Assembly: GCA_947474455.1 (NCBI GenBank)
Contig: CANJIL010000002.1
Coordinates: 119,952 to 183,951 of the forward strand
Source: Hyphomonadaceae bacterium
GTDB lineage: Bacteria > Pseudomonadota > Alphaproteobacteria > Caulobacterales > Hyphomonadaceae
Direction of reading: 5' to 3'
DNA: 64,000 bases
A model generated the notes under the pieces. That model had not been told where the DNA came from. It saw only the letters and a list, made by a program, of their open reading frames with translations, and did no database searches. Below are positions 28,805-38,720 of this stretch, one piece after another. The stretch's first letter is position 1. Each line of letters begins with the position of its first letter. The translations under genes were made by a program, and so were the position numbers.

Positions 28805-29209
28805 ATGGCGCTATCCCGCGGATTCCCAGACTATGTGCTCGAACTGATTGCCGGGTTCGGCAAGGTCGAGGTCAAGCGTATGTTCGGCGGCGCTATGCTG
28901 TCGCGCGGCGGGGTCGGCTTCGCGATCCTGGATGACGACACCTTCTTTCTGAAGGCGGATGCCGCGCTCGGCGCCGAAATGAAGGAGCGGGGTTGCCAGC
29001 CGTGGTCCTATTCCGTGAAGAAGGACGGCACGGTGCGCGACATCGCTTATTGGAGCCTGCCGGACGCCGCCGCGGACGATCCGGACGAAGCCGTCGTGCT
29101 GGTGCGCCGTTCTTTCGCCATTGCCGCAAAGGCGGCGAAAGGCGAACAGGCGACGAAAGTCGCAAAAATGCCGGCCAAGAAGGCGGCCAGGCCGAAAGCC
29201 AAGAAATGA
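28805..29209 (+). CDS. TfoX/Sxy N-terminal domain protein
   Basis: A 134-aa protein carrying only the TfoX N-terminal domain: VEVKRMFGGAMLSRGGVGFAILDDDTFFLK and a W-containing C-terminal part, with a lysine-rich tail (PAKKAARPKAKK). TfoX regulates competence in Gammaproteobacteria, but the isolated N-domain is common in bacteria without competence, so its role is open. It is 44 bases downstream of sufA. Confidence 0.88.
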   Translation: MALSRGFPDYVLELIAGFGKVEVKRMFGGAMLSRGGVGFAILDDDTFFLKADAALGAEMKERGCQPWSYSVKKDGTVRDIAYWSLPDAAADDPDEAVVLVRRSFAIAAKAAKGEQATKVAKMPAKKAARPKAKK

Positions 29210-29216
29210 GCGGCCG

Positions 29217-30290
29217 CTAGGCCGCGTTGGGCGTCGATACGGGCGGCATCTGCGTTTCAAGCGTCACGCGATTGCGGCCGTTGCGTTTGGACATATAGAG
29301 GCATTCGTCCGCGCGTGTGATGAACTGGCCGGCCGATTCGCCCGGCATGTATAGTGCTGCGCCGAATGACACCGTGATGGCGCCGATGGTTTCGTTGGTG
29401 GAGCGGCGTACGAGGCGCTTGGCTTCGATGGCGCCGCGGATCTGGTCGGCGATCCGGCCGGCGTCCTTGAGTGATGTGCGGGGCATGACGACAGCGAACT
29501 CTTCGCCGCCATAGCGGGCGACAAGGTGATCGGGCAGAGCAAACTTGGTGAGGGCGGAAGCCACGAAGCGGATGACCTGGTCCCCCGTCTGGTGACCCCA
29601 GGTTTCATTGAACGACTTGAAGTGGTCGATGTCGCAAAGCAGCAGGGACAACTCACTGCGGTCTCTGTCGGCCTCTTCCTTGCGCAGGCGTAGGGTTTCG
29701 TCGAACAGCTTGCGGTTGGCGATGCCGGTCAGCGCATCCGTCAGAGCTTCCGCGCGGGCCTGGCGAAGCGATGTACGCAGTTTCTCCATCTCTTGGGACG
29801 ACTGCGCTAGCTTATAGGACAGGCTGTTGTTCTGCTTCGACATCTCCGTCGTGGCCGATGCAAGCACATTGATCAGCCGCTTCAGCGCATCGCCATCGAT
29901 CGTCGAATTTTGCAGCGAGTCAACGGCCACATTTAGGGTTGCGCCGTAACGTTCCGTCGTTGCGCCGGCCTTCTTGAGGGCGTCGAGCGCGTCAGCGATC
30001 TCGTGGGCGATCCGCGAGCCCGTCTCCATCACCTGCGTCGACAAGTGCGTGGTGGAGAAGAAACGCTCGTAGAGCTGCTCCATGTCGTCCGACGTAAGCG
30101 GCTTGCCGGATGCCATCAGCTTGTCAAGCGCCGCGCGGAGATCGGGCGAGGAGTGCGCGAAGTAGGTGAGCCAGACTTCGTAATTTTGGGGGCTGACGGG
30201 CAGAAGCTGGCGGCCCATCTCATCCACCGTCCGGTGACCGAGCGCCTGACCTTCCGGCCCAAGCAGATGGCTGTTCAGCATTACGATCAC
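29217..30290 (-). CDS. Diguanylate cyclase (GGDEF), apparently without an inhibitory site
   Basis: Makes cyclic di-GMP from GTP. The 357-aa protein has no membrane segment. A helical N-terminal domain of about 170 residues with a predicted coiled coil (KLAQSSQEMEKLRTSLRQARAEA) leads to the GGDEF domain (DALTGIANRKLFDE, DIDHFKSFNETWGHQTGD). The active-site motif is RYGGEEF, which is competent. The usual RxxD inhibitory site just before it reads LPDH, so product feedback inhibition is probably lost. The N-terminal domain resembles Caulobacter DgcB-like cyclases. It is convergent with tfoX. Confidence 0.92.
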   Translation of the reverse strand: MIVMLNSHLLGPEGQALGHRTVDEMGRQLLPVSPQNYEVWLTYFAHSSPDLRAALDKLMASGKPLTSDDMEQLYERFFSTTHLSTQVMETGSRIAHEIADALDALKKAGATTERYGATLNVAVDSLQNSTIDGDALKRLINVLASATTEMSKQNNSLSYKLAQSSQEMEKLRTSLRQARAEALTDALTGIANRKLFDETLRLRKEEADRDRSELSLLLCDIDHFKSFNETWGHQTGDQVIRFVASALTKFALPDHLVARYGGEEFAVVMPRTSLKDAGRIADQIRGAIEAKRLVRRSTNETIGAITVSFGAALYMPGESAGQFITRADECLYMSKRNGRNRVTLETQMPPVSTPNAA

Positions 30291-30417
30291 GTCCCTCGAG
30301 ACCGGACTGCGTTCGCAGCCGCCAGTTTCAGGGTCAATTAATGAATATAAGCCGTTACGGATTGGCTAAAATCGGCAAGCGTTCTTAAGAATATGCTTAC
30401 CGTAAAGCGCTGATTTG

Positions 30418-32013
30418 TTAGGCATCTTCGCGCTTTCCGAGTGTTCTCAGGAGAAAGGCGGGGACGTGGTCGCCCATTCCCTTGAACTTTTCGTCGCCGC
30501 CTTGCGGGTCGCCGGGTGAGAGTTCACCGCGGCGATTCCGTGCGCCACGATCCTTGGTGTCCTTGCCTTCGCGCGGCTCGTCTCGGCCACGGTTGCGATC
30601 GCGATTACGTCCGCCACGGTTACGCTCGCGGCCCTGGCGGCGTGGTTGCTCGTCGCGGGACTCGCGGGCGGGCGCTTCCGCCTCGATGACAGCCGCGATT
30701 TCCGGCTCAAAATCCTCGACCTGCGGCGGGAGGAATTCGAGAGCTGGACTGGCAGCTGCCGGCTCGACCGGGCGCCCACCGTGGCGTTCGCCGCCACGGC
30801 CGCGCCCACGACCGCCACGGCCCTTTTCGAACCGGTCCCGTCCGGGAGCAGGACCCCGGCTGCGGGCCTCGCCGACAGCTTCGTCCAGACCTTCGGGAAC
30901 GTAGGTCTCGACATCACGGCCAATGCGTTTGAGCACGGCTTCCCACAGGCGCGCATCACCCGGTGAGACGATGGTGAAGCTCTCGCCCAGTCGCCCAGCG
31001 CGACCGGTGCGGCCAATACGGTGGACATAGTCGTCCGAGTTCGGCGGCGGAGCGTAGTTGAACACCTGGCTGACTTCGGGAATGTCGAGGCCACGCGCGG
31101 CCACGTCGGAAGCGACCAGAAGTTTGAGTTCCTTGTTGCGGAAACGGTCAAGCGTCGCAGTGCGCTGGCTCTGCGGGAGGTCGCCATGGATCGGCGCAGC
31201 GTCGAAACCGTGGCTGGCCAGCGATTTGGCGACGATGTCGACTTCCGTCTTGCGGTTGCAGAAGACAATGCCCTGATCGGTCGACTTCGTCTTGATGATC
31301 GTGCGCAGCACCGCGCGCTTCACCGTGTCCTCGTTGGACGGGCAGTGCGTAACGTATTGCGTGATGGTCGTCGCAGCAGTTGCGGGTTTGGAAACTTCGA
31401 TCCGTACCGGGTCTTTCTGGAACTGTTTGGCCAGCCGGGTGATCTCTGGCGGCATGGTGGCGGAGAACAGAAGCGTCTGGCGCGTCTTGGGCAGCAGGCT
31501 GCAGATCTTCTCGATGTCGGGGATGAACCCCATGTCGAGCATGCGATCGGCTTCGTCGATGACGAGCATCTGCACGCCGGTCATCAGCAGGCCGCCGCGC
31601 CCGAAATGATCCATAAGGCGACCGGGCGTGGCAATCAGCACATCGGCGCCGGCGTTGAGCTTTTTCTCCTGGTCGCCGAACGAGACGCCGCCGATCAGCA
31701 GCGCCATGTTCAGCTTGTAGCCCGCGCCATATTTCTCGAATTGTTCAGCCACCTGGGCGGCGAGTTCGCGGGTAGGTTCGAGGATCAGCGAGCGCGGCAT
31801 GCGCGCCTTGGCGCGGCCCTGGCCGAGCTTGTGGATCATGGGAAGGACGAAGGCGGCCGTCTTGCCTGTGCCGGTCTGCGCAATGCCGGTGATGTCCCGT
31901 CCGCCGAGCACGGCGGGGATGCCCTGTTCCTGGATCGGGGTGGGCGTCGTGTATCCGGCGCCCTTTACGGCGGCCAGAATTCGCGGGTCGAGGCTCAGCT
32001 CGTCAAACGTCAT
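30418..32013 (-). CDS. rhlE: DEAD-box RNA helicase, RhlE-type
   Basis: ATP-dependent RNA helicase of 531 aa. Q-motif (TPTPIQEQGIP), motif I AQTGTGKT, Ia PTRELAAQ, motif II DEAD, motif III SAT, and HRIGRTGRAG as motif VI are present. The long C-terminal tail from about residue 375 is rich in R/G/E and contains repeated RGRGRG- and RNRGGRNRDRNR-like stretches, typical of RNA-contacting tails. It is a single-gene unit; the 216 bases upstream probably hold its promoter. Subtype within RhlE is inferred. Confidence 0.92.
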   Translation of the reverse strand: MTFDELSLDPRILAAVKGAGYTTPTPIQEQGIPAVLGGRDITGIAQTGTGKTAAFVLPMIHKLGQGRAKARMPRSLILEPTRELAAQVAEQFEKYGAGYKLNMALLIGGVSFGDQEKKLNAGADVLIATPGRLMDHFGRGGLLMTGVQMLVIDEADRMLDMGFIPDIEKICSLLPKTRQTLLFSATMPPEITRLAKQFQKDPVRIEVSKPATAATTITQYVTHCPSNEDTVKRAVLRTIIKTKSTDQGIVFCNRKTEVDIVAKSLASHGFDAAPIHGDLPQSQRTATLDRFRNKELKLLVASDVAARGLDIPEVSQVFNYAPPPNSDDYVHRIGRTGRAGRLGESFTIVSPGDARLWEAVLKRIGRDVETYVPEGLDEAVGEARSRGPAPGRDRFEKGRGGRGRGRGGERHGGRPVEPAAASPALEFLPPQVEDFEPEIAAVIEAEAPARESRDEQPRRQGRERNRGGRNRDRNRGRDEPREGKDTKDRGARNRRGELSPGDPQGGDEKFKGMGDHVPAFLLRTLGKREDA

Positions 32014-32229
32014 CAGGTTGTCTTTACAGGCTCGATCGGCCAGGCCGCGAGCGGAAACACGGGCTTTACGGGAACTGGCGGAGCAATAGGCCCCCGAGCG
32101 CCTTAGTCAATCCCGCAGCCTGTCACGGAGCATATAGGTCGATTCTACGACGGTTACGTGAGCAGGCATCAAACAGGCGCCTGCCAGAGTGTCGCCCGGA
32201 GCCCAGTTGTTCGCATGCCTAGTCAGCGC

Positions 32230-34215
32230 CTAGACATCCAGCTCCTCCACGAACTTGGCGTTGTCCTGAATATACTTGAAGCGGAGTTCCGGCTTCTTGC
32301 CCATCAGGGTCTCCACCAGTTCCTCAATCGCCTTGGGCGACTTTGGAAGCTGCACACGCGCGAGCGTGCGCGTGGCGGGGTTCATCGTTGTGTCCTTCAG
32401 CTGAGCCGGCATCATCTCGCCCAGGCCCTTGAAGCGGCCGATATCAGGGTTCTTGCCCTTGAACTCGGTCTTGAGCAGCTGCTCCTTGTGCGCATCGTCG
32501 CGGGCGTAGACCGACTTGCCACCATGGCTGATGCGATAGAGCGGTGGGAGGGCGAGGTAGAGGCGGCCGGCGTCGATCATGCCGGGTGTTTGCCGATAGA
32601 AGAAGGTGATCAGCAGCGCCGCGATGTGCGCCCCGTCCACGTCGGCGTCGGTCATGATAATGATGCGTTCGTAGCGCAGATCCTCGACCCGGAATCTGTG
32701 TCCTAGATTGGCGCCGAGCGCCGTTGCGAGGTCGCTGAGTTCCTTGTTGCCCGACAGCTTCTCGTCGCCCGCGCTGGCGACGTTGAGGATCTTGCCGCGC
32801 AGCGGCAGCACGGCCTGCGTCTCGCGATTGCGCGCCTGCTTGGCCGAACCGCCGGCGGAGTCGCCTTCGACGATGAAGAGTTCAGTGCCGATGGCCGATC
32901 CGTTCGAGCAATCCGCCAACTTGCCGGGCAGGCGCAGCTTGCGCGTCGCGGACTGGCGCGCGACTTCCTTGTCCTTGCGCTTGCGCATCCGGTCTTCGGC
33001 CTGGCCGATCGCCCAATCGAGCAGCCGGTTGGCATCCTTCGGTGAGGCCGTAAGCCAGTGATCGAACCGATCGCGCATCGCATTTTCGGTGATGCGGAAA
33101 GCGTCGGTGGTGGAGAGCTTCTCCTTGGTCTGACCGACGAATTCCGGGTTGCGGATGAAGACAGACAAGAGCGCGCCTGCGGTATCGAGCACGTCATCGG
33201 CGGTGATGATGCCTGTTTTCTTGTTGCCAACCATCTCGCCATAGGCGCGCAGGCCCTTGGTAAGGGCGGAGCGCATGCCGGCCTCGTGCGTGCCACCTTC
33301 AGGTGTCGGAATAGTGTTGCAGTAGGAGCGGGAGAAGCCATCCGCCTCACCAAAGCCATTGGCGCTCCAGAGCACCGCCCACTCGACGGCGCCGCCGCCA
33401 TTGACCTCGACCCGGCCGGTGAATGTCTCGGGCAGCACCAACGTGGCGCCCTCAGATTCCAGCTTCATCATGTCGGCGAGGCCGTTGGGATAGTGAAGAG
33501 TCGCCTGGGCAGGAGTCTTGTCGTCGTCCTTCAGCAGCTTCGGATCGCAGCTCCAGCGGATTTCCGCGGCGCGTGAGAGATAAGCCTTCGAGCGCGCCAT
33601 CCCGAACAGGCGCGAGGGACGGAAGTGCAGCTTGTCGCCGAAGATCTGCGGATCGGGATGGAAACGGATCTGCGTGCCGCGCCGGTTGGGCGCGGCGCCG
33701 ACAGTTTGGAGTTTCGAGGTGGGGTTGCCGCGCGAATAGGTCTGTCGGTAGAGCGTGCGGTCGATGGCGATCTCCACTTCGACCAGATCGGACAGAGCGT
33801 TGACCACGGAGATGCCGACACCGTGCAGGCCGCCCGCCGTCTCGTAAGCCTTGTTCGAGAATTTCCCGCCCGAGTGCAGCATCGTCATGATGACTTCGAG
33901 GGCGGTCTTGTTCTTGAATTTCGGGTGGATGCCGATGGGGATGCCGCGGCCATCATCGCGTACGCAGACGAAGCCGTCGGTGCCGAGCGTCACGTCGATC
34001 TTCGAGGCGTGGCCAGCGACGGCTTCGTCGATGGCATTGTCGAGCACCTCGGCAAAGAGGTGGTGATAGGCGCGCTCGTCCGTGCCGCCGATATACATGC
34101 CCGGGCGCTTGCGGACCGGCTCCAGCCCCTCGAGAACTTCGATGTCCTTGGCCGAATAGCCCGATGAGTCGGATTTCCCGCCATCGAACAGCTTCGCCTG
34201 ATTGTTCTTCGCCAT
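32230..34215 (-). CDS. parE: DNA topoisomerase IV subunit B
   Basis: ATPase subunit of the enzyme that decatenates replicated chromosomes. 661 aa from ATG 34215 (the upstream open frame to 34287 is not ParE-like). GHKL ATPase motifs include EVLDNAIDEA, DDGRGIP and GGLHGVGISVVNALS. The toprim domain contains EGDSAGGSAKQARNR and TDADVDGAHI. Features such as GRLYLALPPLYRI and RFKGLGEM favour ParE over GyrB. parC is not in the window. Confidence 0.95.
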   Translation of the reverse strand: MAKNNQAKLFDGGKSDSSGYSAKDIEVLEGLEPVRKRPGMYIGGTDERAYHHLFAEVLDNAIDEAVAGHASKIDVTLGTDGFVCVRDDGRGIPIGIHPKFKNKTALEVIMTMLHSGGKFSNKAYETAGGLHGVGISVVNALSDLVEVEIAIDRTLYRQTYSRGNPTSKLQTVGAAPNRRGTQIRFHPDPQIFGDKLHFRPSRLFGMARSKAYLSRAAEIRWSCDPKLLKDDDKTPAQATLHYPNGLADMMKLESEGATLVLPETFTGRVEVNGGGAVEWAVLWSANGFGEADGFSRSYCNTIPTPEGGTHEAGMRSALTKGLRAYGEMVGNKKTGIITADDVLDTAGALLSVFIRNPEFVGQTKEKLSTTDAFRITENAMRDRFDHWLTASPKDANRLLDWAIGQAEDRMRKRKDKEVARQSATRKLRLPGKLADCSNGSAIGTELFIVEGDSAGGSAKQARNRETQAVLPLRGKILNVASAGDEKLSGNKELSDLATALGANLGHRFRVEDLRYERIIIMTDADVDGAHIAALLITFFYRQTPGMIDAGRLYLALPPLYRISHGGKSVYARDDAHKEQLLKTEFKGKNPDIGRFKGLGEMMPAQLKDTTMNPATRTLARVQLPKSPKAIEELVETLMGKKPELRFKYIQDNAKFVEELDV

Positions 34216-34416
34216 GGTTTTCCTGAAGACCGAATCAACGCCGGAATCTTGAGCCCGGAGATAGCCCGAAGCTGCCGCAGGGGACAATTCCGGTCGTTAA
34301 GAAAGCCTTGTAGTGCAGGCCCCCAACGGCCTCAAAGCGCTTCGCGCGGCCGTTGATCCACAGGTGATGGGCGCCGAATGGCGCCTATCCGCCGCGGTGC
34401 GCCCGTCCAAACCAGC

Positions 34417-35037
34417 CTAGAAGATGCCGAGGAATTTCTGCGGCTTCAGCGCTTCGCAGCTGCTGATCTGGTTTTCGTACCGGGCTGCCTGCGAGGCGAC
34501 GCGGTTGGCGGTATCCACCAACCAACTTTTCCCCTTCCAGGCACCCTTCAGATAGCCGTTAGCTCCCTCGTGATAGGCGAGGTAGTGGGCCTTGTAGTCG
34601 TACTGGCCGAGGCCAGTGCGCTTGCCTGTGGTGTTGTAGTACCAGCCGATGAAATCGGAGGAGTCGCGGAAGTCCTGGCGGTTCGCCATTCCGCGACCGG
34701 TCTCACGCTTGTACATGTCCCATGTGGTATCGAGCGCTTGGCTATAGCCGGCCGCAGAGGACAGGCGCTCGCCTTCGAACAACCCGAACCAAGTGCGATC
34801 CCCGCGGGGGGCGAGAGCGCGGGAGTCAAAGCTGCTTTCCTGCTTCATCACCGCAAGCTGGAAACCCATCGGAGCGCCCCACTTGCGGGCGGTCTCGCGC
34901 ATGGCGTCATGCCAGGGGCGGTTCTCCTTGAGTAGCAGGCACGCGTCCGCTATCGCCGCATGCGAAGGCTGCGGCGCGCTAGCGCAGGCGCTTGCTGCAA
35001 GCGCGGCGACGAGAGTGACGAAAAGCTTCAGGCCCAT
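34417..35037 (-). CDS. Lytic-transglycosylase-like (SLT) lipoprotein
   Basis: A 206-aa envelope protein. It has a short lipoprotein signal, MGLKLFVTLVAALAASAC. The lysozyme-like fold is suggested by AVMKQESSFDS, whose glutamate is the expected catalytic residue, then GLFEGERLSSAAGYSQALDTTWDMYK and YLAYHEGANGYL. Probably a peptidoglycan lytic transglycosylase. It is located next to dacB on the same strand with a gap of 57 bases, matching a cell-wall remodelling theme. Confidence 0.85.
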   Translation of the reverse strand: MGLKLFVTLVAALAASACASAPQPSHAAIADACLLLKENRPWHDAMRETARKWGAPMGFQLAVMKQESSFDSRALAPRGDRTWFGLFEGERLSSAAGYSQALDTTWDMYKRETGRGMANRQDFRDSSDFIGWYYNTTGKRTGLGQYDYKAHYLAYHEGANGYLKGAWKGKSWLVDTANRVASQAARYENQISSCEALKPQKFLGIF

Positions 35038-35094
35038 GAGCGCACTCTAACCGATCGCGGTTAAAGGCGCTTCAACCCAACGCACTAACTATGC

Positions 35095-36579
35095 CTAGTT
35101 CGTTTCCGAAAGCTCAAGGAGTGCGGCGTCGAGCGCCGCAACGGACGAGTCTGCCTCGGAAGGCCGGTCATTGGCGTAAGCGGAGAAAATCAGCGTCTTT
35201 CCGCTCTTGGTCTGCATGAAGCCGGACAGGGCGTTGACGCCGGTCAGCGTGCCGGTCTTGGCGAAGATGCGGCCTTCGAGGCGCGTCGCGACGAAGCGCC
35301 GCCGCAGCGTGCCATCCACACCACCAATGGGCAATGTCGCGCGGAAGGCCTCGCCCCAGTCCTGCTGCGACGTCCAGCGCAGGAAGTTGGCGACCATTCG
35401 CGGCGTTACGCGATTGTAGACCGACATGCCCGAGCCATCCGAGAAATCCCACGCTGCCCGGTCGGCGCCCGCCGTTTCCAGCATCTTATAAACGATGGCG
35501 AGCCCATCCTCGATAGACCCGCCGCCTTCGATCAGGCCGAGCCGGCGCAGCAGCAGCTCGGCATGCAGATTCTGACTCTGCTTCATGAGAAACGTCACGT
35601 CCTCGGCCAGTGGACTAGGCAGCAGGCGCGCGATCTCGAATCCTTCTTTGCGAGGCGAAGGGGGCGAGGCGCCTTTTCTCAGCTCAGGGTCATCCGTCAG
35701 TTGCACCGGGCGGCGCCATGTCTGCACCGATCCGTCCACGACGACGCCTCGCTTCTGGAGCAGATGTCTGAACCGCCATGCCGCCGCGTTCGCCGGACTG
35801 GTCACAGCCACAGGCACAGTCTGCTGCACCGCCCCGACCTTCACTTGGCCATAGACATGCACTATGGGTGAATCTGGCAAGCGCTCAACACCGAACACGG
35901 CGTCAACGCCTTTGACGGAGGCGATCGTTACGATGTCGTTGCGCACATCGCGGGGATACCCTTCCGCGACCATGTCGCCCTCGCGCCATGTCACACTGGC
36001 TGGCTGTCCGGCCTCGGCGGCCGGCGTGATGACCAGCGCGATCTCGTTATTGTTGACCGTCAGCGCGGACGTCGCTGCGCCCGATCGCGTCGCGAGATCC
36101 TCCCAGCTCCAGCCCATCGGCCAGGGTTGGTCCGGATAGAGCGTGTCGTCCCCGATAAGGTCGTTGATGCGCTTGATGCCGCTCGCCGCCACCGTGTCTG
36201 CAAGGTCAGCCAGGCAATCGCGCTCGCAGTCTTCTGCATCAATCAGCATGGCGTCGCCGCCGCCAACCAGCACGAGATCGGGCGGGCCATGCTCGCGCGG
36301 CTTCAAGCGGATCGAGGTCCCCATAGACGGATCGGGCGAAGTCATACTGCCGAGCCGATGGAACGCCGCGGCCGTCGTGAAGAGCTTGGTATTGGATGCG
36401 GGCACGAACCGCTCATCCGGCCGGATCGCGACCAACTCGTCGCCCTCCATCGTCATGACGACAAGGCCCCACCGCGTCCCTTCGAGCGCCAGCGGATGCA
36501 GGGCGTCGCGAGCGCTTTCGGCCAGCGTGCCGCAGGCGGCCAGCGCGATCGCCACCAACAAGGTCAACAGAATCCGCAT
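35095..36579 (-). CDS. dacB: D-alanyl-D-alanine carboxypeptidase/endopeptidase (PBP4-type)
   Basis: Low-molecular-mass penicillin-binding protein trimming peptidoglycan peptides in the periplasm. From ATG 36579 the 494-aa protein (ATG 36588 is an alternative start) has serine-protease motifs SNTK (S-x-x-K), SDGSGMSVYN (SxN region) and AKTGTLTG (KTG). The leader MRILLTLLVAIALAACG is a lipoprotein signal with lipobox LAAC, so the protein is likely membrane-anchored rather than soluble. Divergent from the phospholipase C gene, with 65 bases between starts. Confidence 0.9.
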   Translation of the reverse strand: MRILLTLLVAIALAACGTLAESARDALHPLALEGTRWGLVVMTMEGDELVAIRPDERFVPASNTKLFTTAAAFHRLGSMTSPDPSMGTSIRLKPREHGPPDLVLVGGGDAMLIDAEDCERDCLADLADTVAASGIKRINDLIGDDTLYPDQPWPMGWSWEDLATRSGAATSALTVNNNEIALVITPAAEAGQPASVTWREGDMVAEGYPRDVRNDIVTIASVKGVDAVFGVERLPDSPIVHVYGQVKVGAVQQTVPVAVTSPANAAAWRFRHLLQKRGVVVDGSVQTWRRPVQLTDDPELRKGASPPSPRKEGFEIARLLPSPLAEDVTFLMKQSQNLHAELLLRRLGLIEGGGSIEDGLAIVYKMLETAGADRAAWDFSDGSGMSVYNRVTPRMVANFLRWTSQQDWGEAFRATLPIGGVDGTLRRRFVATRLEGRIFAKTGTLTGVNALSGFMQTKSGKTLIFSAYANDRPSEADSSVAALDAALLELSETN

Positions 36580-36644
36580 CCGTCCCATTCTAGCGTCGGC
36601 TAATGGACATGGCGATGTCATGTGCATCGGCTAATCATGTCGCC

Positions 36645-38720
36645 ATGACCTACCTCGACCGCCGCCGCCTTCTCGCCCTCGGCGCCGCCGCCCTGACCCT
36701 CCCGCCCAGCATTGGGCGGGCCTGGGCCATCGACGCGAAGGTCAAAACCGGCACGATCGAAGATGTCGATCATGTCGTGATCCTGATGCAGGAAAACCGG
36801 TCATTTGATCACTATTTCGGGACTATGAACGGCGTGCGCGGGTTTGGCGACCGCTTCCCCATCCCGCTGCCCGGCGGGCGCACGGTCTGGAGCCAGAACC
36901 ACACTAAGGCTGCTCCCCCGGTCATCGCCCCGTTTCCGCTGAACACGACGCAGAGTTTCCCCCACATGCGTGTGGAAGGAACGCCCCACAGCTGGGCCGA
37001 CGCTCAGTACGCTTGGGACAATGGTCGGATGACCAACTGGCCGGACGAGAAGCATCCCCACGCCATGGGCCATTACGAGCAGGCGGATATTCCTTTCCAA
37101 TGGGCTCTCGCCAACGCCTTCACGCTCTGCGACGCTTATCACTGCTCAACCCAGACCGGCACGAACACCAACCGCCTGTTCCTTTGGTCCGGCACGAACG
37201 ATTCCACCGGCAAGTTCGGCGGCCCCTCGATCTCCAACTCGCACGACACGCTGCCGGAGAAGGGCGGCGCCAAAGAGCCCTATACCTGGACGACCTATGC
37301 GGAGCGCCTCGAAGCCGCCGGCGTGAGCTGGAAAATCTATGAGGACATGGTCGATAATTTCGGCGACAACCCGCTCGTCGGCTTCCAGAGCTTCCGCGAC
37401 AGCATAGCCACAAGGCCCGGCAGCAATCCCGCCCTCGCCGAGAACGGCCATTCGACCCAACACCTCGACGTACTCCGCGCAGATGTGATGTCTGGCGCAC
37501 TCCCGAAAGTCTCGTGGATCATCGCGCCGTCGAAGGATTCCGAACACCCCGGCCCGTCCAGTCCAGCGCAAGGCGCGGACTACGCCGCCCGTGTCCTCGA
37601 TTGCCTGACCGCCAATGCCGACGTTTGGGCGCGCACGGTCTTCCTGATCAACTACGACGAGAACGATGGCTTCTTCGACCATGCTCCGCCCCCGTCTCCG
37701 CCGAGCCGCGATGCAAGCGGAAAAATGCACGGCGGCTCCACCGTGGATGTGACAGGCGAATATCATCTTGTCCGCAACCCGATCGAGAAGGACGCCGATC
37801 GCGACAACCTGATGGGCCGGCCCTATGGTCTCGGTCCGCGCGTGCCGTTGTTCGTCGTGTCGCCCTTCGCGCGTGGCGGCTGGGTTAACTCCGAAGTCTT
37901 CGATCACACATCTGTGATCCGTTTCCTCGAGAAACGCTTCGGCGTAATGGAGCCGAACATCTCGCCGTGGCGCCGGGCGGTGTGCGGCGACCTCACCAGC
38001 TGTTTAGACTTCACGGCGCCCAACGCCGCCATCGCGCGGCTCCCCGGCACAGCCGAAACCGCAATCCGCGCCGGCGCCCTCCCGGCCACAACCACGCCGC
38101 CGACGCCCGGCTTGCCGGCAGCGCCGTCGCAGGCCAGCGGCCTGCGACGGTCGCGTCCGCTGGGGTATGCGTTGAACGTTGATCTCGTGAGCGAGTCGGC
38201 GCCGCAGCTCAAATTCCGAAACACCGGCGACCTCGGCGCCGTGTTCCACGTCTACGATTGCCTCCGGCTCAACCAGCCGCCACGTCGCTATACGGTGACG
38301 CCACACCGCGATCTCGAAGAAAATCTGCCGCAGGGTCCCTACGATCTATTCGTGCTCGGCCCCAACGGTTTCCACCGGCGATTCAGCGGCGGGGCAGAGC
38401 AGGGCGCCCTATCGCTACGCTTTCGCGCCCTAGGCCAGAAGTTCAGTCTGGCGATCACGAACAGCGCTGCCGCCGCGTGCAACATTGTCGTTACGCCAAA
38501 CGCATATGCCGGCAAGCTCGCGCCCTGGTCGGCCACGATCCCCGCGAAGGGGAGCGCCAACCATATATGGGAAATCTCGGCGACGAACGGCTGGTACGAC
38601 CTCAGCATGACGTCGCCCGCCATTCTAGGTTATCTGCGCCGGCTGGCGGGGCGCATTGACTACGGACAGCCGACGACCAGTGATCCAGAAATGGGCGCGG
38701 CTGTGATGGCTTGGACATGA
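36645..38720 (+). CDS. Phospholipase C, phosphocholine-specific family
   Basis: Secreted hydrolase of membrane phospholipid headgroups, 691 aa. The N-terminus from ATG 36645 has a Tat signal, DRRRLLALGAAALTLPPS, followed by the phosphoesterase core: VVILMQENRSFDHYFGTM, CSTQTGTNTNR, INYDENDGFFDHAPPP, FDHTSVIRFLEKRFGV. The C-terminal repeats match the DUF756 domain pair of bacterial PLCs. It fits the PlcN/PlcH type, but specificity (PC or sphingomyelin) cannot be decided. The stop overlaps a small gene's start. Confidence 0.92.
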   Translation: MTYLDRRRLLALGAAALTLPPSIGRAWAIDAKVKTGTIEDVDHVVILMQENRSFDHYFGTMNGVRGFGDRFPIPLPGGRTVWSQNHTKAAPPVIAPFPLNTTQSFPHMRVEGTPHSWADAQYAWDNGRMTNWPDEKHPHAMGHYEQADIPFQWALANAFTLCDAYHCSTQTGTNTNRLFLWSGTNDSTGKFGGPSISNSHDTLPEKGGAKEPYTWTTYAERLEAAGVSWKIYEDMVDNFGDNPLVGFQSFRDSIATRPGSNPALAENGHSTQHLDVLRADVMSGALPKVSWIIAPSKDSEHPGPSSPAQGADYAARVLDCLTANADVWARTVFLINYDENDGFFDHAPPPSPPSRDASGKMHGGSTVDVTGEYHLVRNPIEKDADRDNLMGRPYGLGPRVPLFVVSPFARGGWVNSEVFDHTSVIRFLEKRFGVMEPNISPWRRAVCGDLTSCLDFTAPNAAIARLPGTAETAIRAGALPATTTPPTPGLPAAPSQASGLRRSRPLGYALNVDLVSESAPQLKFRNTGDLGAVFHVYDCLRLNQPPRRYTVTPHRDLEENLPQGPYDLFVLGPNGFHRRFSGGAEQGALSLRFRALGQKFSLAITNSAAAACNIVVTPNAYAGKLAPWSATIPAKGSANHIWEISATNGWYDLSMTSPAILGYLRRLAGRIDYGQPTTSDPEMGAAVMAWT

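Noticed and set aside
30003..32106. Long plus-strand frames opposite the cyclase and helicase
   Set aside because: Shadow frames of high-GC genes; sequence has no domain features, whereas the minus strand encodes clear proteins.
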